Origin: Candidatus Cloacimonas sp. SDB
Lineage (GTDB): Bacteria > Cloacimonadota > Cloacimonadia > Cloacimonadales > TCS61
DNA: 6,891 nt
Assembly (NCBI GenBank): GCA_001412425.1
Contig: LKUH01000410.1
Span: 1 to 6,891 of the forward strand
Direction of reading: 5' to 3'
Part shown: one piece after another, positions 1 through 5,741 of the stretch
How positions within the stretch are numbered: position 1 is the first letter of the stretch
Layout: each line of letters starts with the position of its first letter
Notes under the pieces: model-generated
What the model was told of the DNA's origin: nothing
Seen by the model: the letters and a program-made list of their open reading frames with translations, nothing else
Database searches by the model: none
Made by a program: the position numbers and the translations under genes

Positions 1-17
1 TATTTTTTACATCCGAC

Positions 18-112
18 AGAGAGGACGGAACTGGTGTTCCAGCTGGTCTTCAAAACCAGTAATAGGCAGCTAAAACTGTTTACGGCAGGTTCGATTCCTG
101 CCCTCTCGGCCA
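18..112 (+). tRNA. selC: Selenocysteine tRNA (tRNA-Sec, anticodon UCA)
   Basis: This tRNA is charged with serine, converted to selenocysteinyl-tRNA by SelA, and delivered by SelB to in-frame UGA codons followed by a SECIS hairpin. The sequence folds as a type II tRNA. The D stem is 27-31/36-40 around a four-base loop. The anticodon stem is 43-47/55-59 with loop CTTCAAA, giving anticodon TCA at 50-52. A long variable arm pairs 63-69 with 76-82. The T arm is 85-89/97-101 with loop TTCGATT. The acceptor strand 102-108 is followed by G109 and an encoded CCA (110-112). The long variable arm, tiny D loop, TCA anticodon and 95-nt length match bacterial tRNA-Sec and exclude a plain suppressor tRNA. 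One oddity is that the 5' strand pairs well only at 19-24: A18 opposes G108, while C17 could pair with G109. The exact 5' end is therefore uncertain, and only 17 bases precede it. Confidence 0.9.
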
Positions 113-119
113 TTTTAAA

Positions 120-155
120 AAGAAAACCTTCCAACCCAGATTGGAAGGTTTTCTT
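120..155. terminator. Bidirectional hairpin terminator between tRNA-Sec and the exoprotein gene
   Basis: A perfect 15-bp inverted repeat (120-134 with 141-155) encloses a six-base loop, CCCAGA. The core is CCTTCCAA/TTGGAAGG, flanked by A-runs on the left and T-runs on the right, so a transcript from either strand ends the hairpin in a U-rich stretch. It starts 7 bases after the tRNA CCA and lies 42 bases past the stop codon of the leftward exoprotein gene. It is well placed to stop both converging transcripts. The T-tract on the plus side is interrupted (TTTTCTTCATTTT), so efficiency is uncertain. Confidence 0.75.
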
Positions 156-196
156 CATTTTCAAACTTGATCTACTTACAATAGTGCCAAATGTCA

Positions 197-3100
197 CTAT
201 TTCAATAAAATCATCTTCTCGGTACCTGTGTAGTTGCCTGATTTCATCCTGTAAAAATACAGCCCGCTGGAAACTGACCTGAAATTATCATCCCTGCCAG
301 ACCAGATCACAGTGTGAACACCCGCTTCAAATTCAGCAGAAACCAGACTTCTCACTTTTTGCCCTTTTATGTTGTATACATCTATCTCCACATGATCCTG
401 CCTGGAAAGCTGAAAGTCTATTCTGGTAGAAGGATTAAAAGGATTGGGATAATTCTTGCTCAATTTCGTTACCAGAGGAATTGCATCATCATTGGAATCA
501 ACTGTAATTATTTCCAGAATATCGGAAGGAACTGACTCCATACCCTGATTATTAACTGTCGTAACATAGAGCAACTCAGGTGAATATCCCTGTGGCGTAT
601 ATAAATAACTTGTGCCCACTGTTTCAGCTATAAGTTCAAAATCATTCGGGGCTGCCGCATAAATGTTAAAATGATCAAAATTGTTCATCTCAGGCTGATC
701 CCATTCCACCACAACAAAAGCGAATTCGGTTTCGTAATAGAAAATATTTTCCGGTGCTAAAGGTTCCGGAATATCTGCTCCGTAAACTATAGTGCCAAAA
801 CCTTCCGGACTGAAAAGATCGGTATTGTTAACCGGCCACCAGCTGTCAAAACCATGCGGATCAGGAGTGTTGTCATCCAGCACAAATATCGCCAGCCCAG
901 ACATATTATCATCACTTGGGTTGATCATCCAGGGCTCAGCTCCGATCGGTATCATGAATTCATAGACCAGATAGCCTGCAGCAACCGAGATCTCCAGTTG
1001 AGGATCCTGCAGGTTATACACACTGCCCACACCTCCTGTATCATATATGGGACGGTATCTCAGTTCGTTACCGGTGGAATAATAGGCAGCCCAGTAATTT
1101 CCTTCGTCAGCGGCAGTCTCAGGAGAAAATGAACCGTCATTGTTATCATCTATGTACAACGCTACTTCATCGTGATCTTCCAGTTCAGTATCGTTATAAT
1201 TAATGAACGCGCAGTACAATTCTGTCAGTTGGGGATTTACCTTAAAATATCCAATCACACTTCCGACCGGATTAACAGTATTATCATAAACACCCCAGAA
1301 ATCCGAGTTATCCAGCCTGAAAGCATCATCCCATTCACCGGTTGAGATCACACCGTCGATCACCGGAGTAGTGCCTGTGTAAGCACTGATCTCATCGGTT
1401 ATGAACCCTGAACTTGTCCAGCCCGTAACTTCATTAGAATAGGGACTTTCCAGACCGCTGGCATAAACAGCGGTAACGACGTAATAATATTGGATCTGGG
1501 GCAGTGCAGTTTCGTCTGTGAAAGTTACCGGAAATGTACCTGAACCTCCTGTGGCTAATGGTTCTTCCGGATAAAGGTCCACAGCGTATCTTTTCCGGTA
1601 GATATTGTATTCAACCGGTTCCTGCTCGATAGGTGCGATCCAGTTCAACGTCACTGAAACATCTGCAGCCTGAGTTGCATAAAGATTTGTAGGTGCTGCA
1701 CCAGTGAGAAACATCGTTATCACACCCAGATCAGTTTCTTCATCTTCAAAAACTATGACATCTGTACTGCTATTGGCTATATAGCCAACTTTATCGTATT
1801 GCACTGAATATATGTCAGAAGGAACGTTTTCGATCAGGAAATTTCCCTCACTGTCAGTATAATCAAAATAATCTGTCAGTTCGGGAATACTAACTCTCAC
1901 TCCACCGTTATCAGCAGTATTTTCCAGATCAACAACTCCGGTAATTGAACCTCCTCCCAGGTCGCAGTCAATTTTGAATAACAATCCGCCATTACCCATT
2001 TCCCTGGCATGAACGGCTTTTCCGGCTACCGCGCAGGAAGATCCATCAGCACTGATATCAACTGCGAAAAAAGAACCGCTTGTATTAATCTCAAATACGG
2101 GAATATTGCTTTCTCTTCTGAATAAAAAGAAGTCGGCAGTACTATGATTCAGAGGACCGTAAGAAGCTGCAGCAATAAGCGAACCATCGTCGCAGATATC
2201 AATTGCGATCACTTCATCGCCGGTATTTTCATAAATCCATAACGGAGTTGGTGAATAGCGGTTGAATAAATATATCTCTCCGTCAAAGGATGTGGGAAGA
2301 AACTTCAGAGTTCCAACAGCTATTGTGCTTCCGTCGGCAGATATAGCCATACCTACCACCCAGCTATCACCTCCCACAGAGAAATTCCAGGCTTCTTCAT
2401 AGGTTTCCAGTTCATTATTATATTCATAGACATAGACATATCCGCCGTAATCACCATTAACAATTACAGAAGCATCATAGCTGATGGCAGGTGGATACTG
2501 ATTGTATTCCGGAGCTGTGAATATAAAGGAACCATCCGCGGAATCCAATACGAACATATTATCCAGTTCCCCATACTGCGTAAAAATTAAAGTAGATCCA
2601 TCTCCGCTTATATCAAGGGTCTGGCAGTTTCCGGGGATCAATACCGACCATACCGGTTCTGCAACTCCCAGACTGTAATACTCTACATGCGACTGATTAT
2701 TACCGGAATTGTAATATATTAAATAAACTCCTGTCCCGGATGGATCCAGAGCTAAATCGACAATAGAAAAACTTAAAGTGTTCACCCAGATCGGAATGGA
2801 AGATTCAGGAGTAAAAAATTTCAGCAGAAGCTCGTCACCTATTACAATAACACTACCGTCCTCCAGCATATCCATGGGTAGATCAAAATCTATGTCCCCG
2901 ATCTGATGTTCCCAGACGGGAATAGCTGTGTCGTGATATAAGGCAGCTCTTTCGCTGTTGAGGATCCACTCTGCAAATGTATTGCCGGTTAGACTGGAAA
3001 CACATACACCATTAGCAATTGCAGTTGGATCGGAAGTCTGCCAGCTGATTCCCAGCCTGCTGTCCGCAGAATTAAAACTGTAATCTGGTTTTATTTCTGC

Positions 3101-3226
3101 TGCAATAATATCCTGAAACTCTCTGTACTCCTCACCTCTGTCCCGATCAGTAAAAGTCTGCTCTCCCATAACTGCATTTAAGAAAAATACTGAAATAAGT
3201 AAAAAAACCAAAATAATATACTTCAT
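197..3226 (-). CDS. Secreted modular beta-propeller / FnIII / CBM9-like protein with C-terminal sorting domain
   Basis: This is a 1009-residue exported protein of unknown specific function. Residues 1-21 form a signal peptide: a Lys, a long hydrophobic core, and a probable cut after AVMG. Residues about 102-415 contain seven units of about 45 residues, with 'P-V-W'-like anchors and 'DIS.DGS.I' strands, predicted to form a beta-propeller. They are followed by a carboxypeptidase-regulatory-like fold (about 427-506, GGGSITGVV...), a fibronectin III domain (about 510-602), a CBM9/DOMON-like domain (about 613-815, starting PVIDGVISTGEW), a second FnIII (about 820-910) and a sorting domain (about 918-1009) with NYPNPFNPST and GLYFYRMKSG. 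In FCB bacteria this last domain directs type IX secretion or surface attachment. The first in-frame ATG lies 15 bases upstream (3241), but the GGAGGG ribosome site falls inside those codons, so 3226 is preferred. A role in binding or sensing extracellular polysaccharide is possible, but no catalytic motif was recognised. Confidence 0.93.
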   Translation of the reverse strand: MKYIILVFLLISVFFLNAVMGEQTFTDRDRGEEYREFQDIIAAEIKPDYSFNSADSRLGISWQTSDPTAIANGVCVSSLTGNTFAEWILNSERAALYHDTAIPVWEHQIGDIDFDLPMDMLEDGSVIVIGDELLLKFFTPESSIPIWVNTLSFSIVDLALDPSGTGVYLIYYNSGNNQSHVEYYSLGVAEPVWSVLIPGNCQTLDISGDGSTLIFTQYGELDNMFVLDSADGSFIFTAPEYNQYPPAISYDASVIVNGDYGGYVYVYEYNNELETYEEAWNFSVGGDSWVVGMAISADGSTIAVGTLKFLPTSFDGEIYLFNRYSPTPLWIYENTGDEVIAIDICDDGSLIAAASYGPLNHSTADFFLFRRESNIPVFEINTSGSFFAVDISADGSSCAVAGKAVHAREMGNGGLLFKIDCDLGGGSITGVVDLENTADNGGVRVSIPELTDYFDYTDSEGNFLIENVPSDIYSVQYDKVGYIANSSTDVIVFEDEETDLGVITMFLTGAAPTNLYATQAADVSVTLNWIAPIEQEPVEYNIYRKRYAVDLYPEEPLATGGSGTFPVTFTDETALPQIQYYYVVTAVYASGLESPYSNEVTGWTSSGFITDEISAYTGTTPVIDGVISTGEWDDAFRLDNSDFWGVYDNTVNPVGSVIGYFKVNPQLTELYCAFINYNDTELEDHDEVALYIDDNNDGSFSPETAADEGNYWAAYYSTGNELRYRPIYDTGGVGSVYNLQDPQLEISVAAGYLVYEFMIPIGAEPWMINPSDDNMSGLAIFVLDDNTPDPHGFDSWWPVNNTDLFSPEGFGTIVYGADIPEPLAPENIFYYETEFAFVVVEWDQPEMNNFDHFNIYAAAPNDFELIAETVGTSYLYTPQGYSPELLYVTTVNNQGMESVPSDILEIITVDSNDDAIPLVTKLSKNYPNPFNPSTRIDFQLSRQDHVEIDVYNIKGQKVRSLVSAEFEAGVHTVIWSGRDDNFRSVSSGLYFYRMKSGNYTGTEKMILLK
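1982..2923 (-). repeat. Seven degenerate ~45-residue propeller repeats within the exoprotein
   Basis: Aromatic/proline anchors recur at residues about 102 (IPVW), 144 (IPIW), 190 (EPVW), 233 (SFIF), 279 (EAWN), 327 (TPLW) and 375 (IPVF), at steps of 42 to 48. Between anchors each unit carries a strand pair of the type LALDPSG, LDISGDGSTLIF, AISYDASVIV, AISADGSTIAV, DICDDGSLIAA or DISADGSSCAV. Seven such units are what one closed beta-propeller needs. The repeats have diverged at protein and DNA level, so this is an ancient structural repeat rather than a recent tandem duplication. The fold is inferred from the pattern, not modelled. Confidence 0.7.
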
Positions 3227-3241
3227 ACTCTCTCCCTCCAT
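3224..3241 (-). promoter_or_regulatory. Shine-Dalgarno site that fixes the exoprotein start
   Basis: On the minus strand the bases read ATGGAGGGAGAGAGTATG. The GGAGGG at 3239-3234 is a strong anti-16S match, ending 7 bases before the ATG at 3226-3224. The upstream ATG at 3241 overlaps this site, has no ribosome site of its own in the AT-rich leader, and would put a charged MEGES extension before a normal signal peptide. The downstream ATG is therefore the better start. Confidence 0.8.
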
Positions 3242-3280
3242 AATTTTACTTGTGATTGACTAGTTTATATCTCAAATACT

Positions 3281-3309
3281 TTTAGACAGTTTTATGATTC
3301 TATTGTCAA
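3281..3309 (-). promoter_or_regulatory. Sigma70-type promoter for the exoprotein gene
   Basis: Reading the minus strand, a consensus TTGACA (3309-3304) is followed after 17 bases by TCTAAA (3286-3281), which matches four of the six TATAAT positions. The upstream flank (about 3310-3360) is very AT-rich, with A-tracts resembling an UP element. Transcription would start near 3274, giving a leader of roughly 50 bases before the ATG at 3226. It lies in the 154-base gap after topB, suggesting the exoprotein is transcribed independently. The -10 is imperfect, and FCB bacteria may use a divergent consensus. Confidence 0.5.
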
Positions 3310-3380
3310 ATTTTATTATAAGTTAAAATTATTTGTTTTTTTGAATTTGTTTAAAAATTTCCGTTTTTGTTGAGTTGGAT

Positions 3381-5447
3381 TTATTTGCTTTTATCGATAA
3401 GAGTTGAGAAATCAAAAAGGTCGCCCAGGGTTTCACCTCGGTTGGGCTGTTTTTCTTTACCATACCTGTTTACCAGTTGTTTATCTTCCCTCTTCTGCCT
3501 TTGGGAACGGAATCCTTTTTTATTGCTCCGCTCCTCTTTATTACTGATCTCATACCCGCATTTATGGTCGGAACAGATCAATTTTGTAGTGAATTTTACC
3601 ATATACTTGCCGCATTGAGGGCATTTGGTATCAGAATAATTGGTAATTTTAAAACTGCGGTTATCCGCTTTTATATTGCCGACAAGGGTGGCAGCATTCT
3701 TTCTTATCGCGTTCATGAATTCTTTGCCATCTTCTTTACCGGAGGCTATCTCAGTCAGTCTTTTTTCCCATCTGGCAGTCAGTTCGGGAGATCTAAGTTC
3801 ATCGGGTACTAACTCAAGCAATTGAAAAGCATGCGGCGTCGGGAGTAGTGTTTTACCCTGTCTTTCCAGATAATTGGAACGGATCAGTTTTTCTATGATC
3901 TCCGCCCTGGTAGCGGGAGTTCCCAATCCACCCGCTTTGATCGATTCCCGCAGATCTTCATCATCAATGAATTTTCCGGGACTCTCCATGGCAGCCAGCA
4001 GACTGGATTCAGTATAATGTGACGGCGGTTTGGTTTGAGACTTCACCGCTTTACAGTTTTTAAGCTCAATCTTACTTCCTTTCAAAGGATATTTTTTAAA
4101 TTCCGCTGTCACCTGCTCCTGCTCCTGCAGGTCTTCTTTATCTTCCGTAGTAACGGCTTTCCAACCCTGATCCTTAACTACTTTACCTCGAGTGAAGAAC
4201 TGCTCGCCCTTAACTTCACAGATCACGGTTACTGAATTATAAATAAAATCGGGATATAATACTGTAATAAATCTTCTAACTACCAGATCATATACTTTTT
4301 TTTCATCAGCTGTCAGTTCAGCAAGGTTAACCCGCTGTTCAGTGGGCAGAATAGCATGATGATCAGTTACTTTTTTGTCGTTGACCAGATGTTTTGTGAG
4401 GTTGAGGGGATTTTTCAATAACTGTTCCACCAGATGTTTATAAGGCGGAATGTAAATTCTCTGCAATCTCTGCAGTAAAGTTTTTGTTATATCGGAAGTT
4501 ATGTAACGGGAATCTGTTCTGGGGTAAGTGATCAGTTTATGGCGTTCGTATAAATTCTGCGCCATATCCAGAGTATGTTTAGCTGAAAACCCGAATTTTT
4601 TATTAGCATCCCTCTGCATTTCGGTAAGATCGTAAGCCAGAGGAGGTTTATCTTTGCCGGCTTTGAATATAACATCGGCAATAATGCCTGATCCGCCAGT
4701 AACTTTATCTACCAGCTGATCAGCTTTACTCTGATCAAAAATCCGTGTGTTGCCATCTTTGGTCTGCCATAAACCCTGAAATGAACCAAAATCAGCCCTG
4801 ATATTCCAGTAATCCTGCGGCACAAAATCAGCAATATCCTTTTCCCGTTGTACTATCAGTGCCAAAGTTGGCGTCTGCACTCTTCCGGCATTCAATCTGG
4901 CATTGAATTTACAGGTTAATGCCCTGGTAACATTCAAGCCTATTAGCCAGTCAGATTCTGCCCGGCAGACTGCAGCTCTGTAAAGTTTTTCATACTGCTT
5001 TCCGGGTTTCAGGGCAGCAAAACCTTCCTTAATAGCAGAATCTGTCTGGGAGGAAATCCACAATCGCCTTACATCGCCGTTCCATTTCACTTTTTCCATG
5101 ATCCAGCGGGCAACCAGTTCCCCTTCCCTGCCGGCATCGGTGGCAATTATAATTTCCTTAATGTCAGCACGGTTCATTAAAGTTTTAACTGTGTTGAACT
5201 GATCTCTTGTCCTGGAAATTATCTTCAACTTGGTCTTTTCCGGCAGCATGGGAAGATCTTCCAGGTTCCATTTTTTCAGTTTTTTATCGTAATCCTGAGG
5301 TTCAGCCAGAGTTACAAGATGCCCCAGAGCCCAGCTTACAACATAATCTTTACCTTCAATATAACCCCGTTTCTTCCAATTACAATCCAGTACCCTGGCC
5401 AGCTCTCTGGCAACACTTGGCTTCTCCGCTAATATTAAAGACTTCAT
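3381..5447 (-). CDS. topB: DNA topoisomerase III
   Basis: This is a type IA topoisomerase (688 aa, within the usual size range). It cuts one DNA strand through a 5'-phosphotyrosine link, passes another strand, and helps decatenate replication and recombination intermediates in the cytoplasm. The N-terminal Toprim domain shows LAEKPS with acidic E8, and TDAGREGE (103-110) with D104, R107 and E108. The AGRE form, in place of DxD, is as I recall it typical of the Firmicutes-type TopB subgroup, so it should not be read as a lesion. The catalytic tyrosine is Y308 in ITYPRTDSR, followed by the TDHHAILPT motif (361-369) and GGLGTPATRAEII (507-518). The C-terminus holds one zinc ribbon, with cysteines 609, 612, 625 and 630, and a basic tail rich in Lys/Arg. 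The gene is intact. The ATG at 5447 has a GGAAGG site 4 bases upstream, and MKSLILAEKPS is the normal family start. Confidence 0.97.
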   Translation of the reverse strand: MKSLILAEKPSVARELARVLDCNWKKRGYIEGKDYVVSWALGHLVTLAEPQDYDKKLKKWNLEDLPMLPEKTKLKIISRTRDQFNTVKTLMNRADIKEIIIATDAGREGELVARWIMEKVKWNGDVRRLWISSQTDSAIKEGFAALKPGKQYEKLYRAAVCRAESDWLIGLNVTRALTCKFNARLNAGRVQTPTLALIVQREKDIADFVPQDYWNIRADFGSFQGLWQTKDGNTRIFDQSKADQLVDKVTGGSGIIADVIFKAGKDKPPLAYDLTEMQRDANKKFGFSAKHTLDMAQNLYERHKLITYPRTDSRYITSDITKTLLQRLQRIYIPPYKHLVEQLLKNPLNLTKHLVNDKKVTDHHAILPTEQRVNLAELTADEKKVYDLVVRRFITVLYPDFIYNSVTVICEVKGEQFFTRGKVVKDQGWKAVTTEDKEDLQEQEQVTAEFKKYPLKGSKIELKNCKAVKSQTKPPSHYTESSLLAAMESPGKFIDDEDLRESIKAGGLGTPATRAEIIEKLIRSNYLERQGKTLLPTPHAFQLLELVPDELRSPELTARWEKRLTEIASGKEDGKEFMNAIRKNAATLVGNIKADNRSFKITNYSDTKCPQCGKYMVKFTTKLICSDHKCGYEISNKEERSNKKGFRSQRQKREDKQLVNRYGKEKQPNRGETLGDLFDFSTLIDKSK

Positions 5448-5592
5448 TTAACCTTCCAATACTAATTTCTTCCGGCAGATTCCTGAAATCAGGTTTATCT
5501 GTAAAGGAAATATTTGACCTCAGTCCTGTTAGAATATTCCTGGAATAATTATTTCCTGAAGCATCACTAACAGCTTCAAACGGCTCAAGGAT
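5380..5592 (-). pseudogene. Possible decayed coding remnant upstream of and overlapping topB
   Basis: A minus-strand frame stays open for 71 codons from just after a TAA (5595-5593) to a TAA at 5382-5380 inside topB, but contains no ATG or GTG start. Its upstream part reads like real protein (LEPFEAVSDASGNNYSR, then NILTGLRSNISF). Just upstream, a different frame reads PEVHDAGADINP and then stops at TGA at the point where this frame begins. Joining the two across one frameshift would give a continuous peptide. That suggests the 3' end of a broken gene or a copy of an interspersed repeat. Past 5447 the frame is only a shadow of topB. I do not recognise the peptide. It may equally be chance. 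Confidence 0.25.
5448..5457 (-). promoter_or_regulatory. Ribosome binding site of topB
   Basis: The minus strand reads GGAAGG (5457-5452), then TTAA, then the topB ATG. The spacing of four bases is slightly short but workable, and the site supports the start at 5447. No convincing -35/-10 pair was found for topB. The closest -10-like string, TATAAA (5597-5592), has no matching -35 element. Confidence 0.6.
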
Positions 5593-5741
5593 TTATATCT
5601 GCACCCGCGTCATGCACTTCAGGTTTGATGATCAGAATCTACAATTTATCTGTCTTCAGGAATTTAGGCGGGTTCAGCCTTCCAGAGTTTGGTCAGCTAA
5701 TAGATTTCAGTTTATTTCAGGATCAGATTTTTTTTGCTGTA
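5448..5741. other. Gene-free spacer between topB and the SfsA fusion gene
   Basis: This 294-base spacer contains no complete gene that I can support. Visible structure is a 12-base near-palindrome CCTGAAATCAGG (5482-5493), a 13-base palindrome TATTCCTGGAATA (5535-5547) and a 9-base direct repeat TTTATCTGT (5494-5502 and 5645-5653). Several short stretches look coding-like on the minus strand, but each is closed by stops within about 25 codons, apart from the open frame described separately. No clear intrinsic terminator follows the SfsA-fusion stop codon. Confidence 0.5.

Noticed and set aside
34..282. Open frame of 82 codons on the plus strand over the tRNA and terminator
   Set aside because: It runs through the tRNA-Sec and the hairpin, has no ribosome site and no recognisable protein features.
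854..1132. Plus-strand open frame opposite the exoprotein gene
   Set aside because: It lies wholly antisense to a well-supported gene and its peptide shows no domain or leader.
3226..3241. Upstream ATG as the exoprotein start (1014 aa)
   Set aside because: It overlaps the Shine-Dalgarno site of the downstream ATG and would add a charged extension in front of the signal peptide.
3477..3812. Plus-strand open frame of 111 codons with hydrophobic stretches
   Set aside because: It is antisense to the 3' part of topB. The hydrophobic look arises from reading the complement of Lys/Glu/Arg-rich codons.
5129..5139. TDAGREGE in topoisomerase III as a missing catalytic aspartate
   Set aside because: This form is normal in the Firmicutes-type TopB subgroup; the remaining Toprim acids and Y308 are intact.
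5482..5547. Short palindromes as a CRISPR or a transposon end
   Set aside because: The palindromes differ from each other, are not regularly spaced, and no transposase or cas gene is nearby.
5207..5548. Plus-strand open frame spanning the topB start and the spacer
   Set aside because: Most of it is antisense to topB, with no ribosome site, and the minus strand explains the coding signal better.
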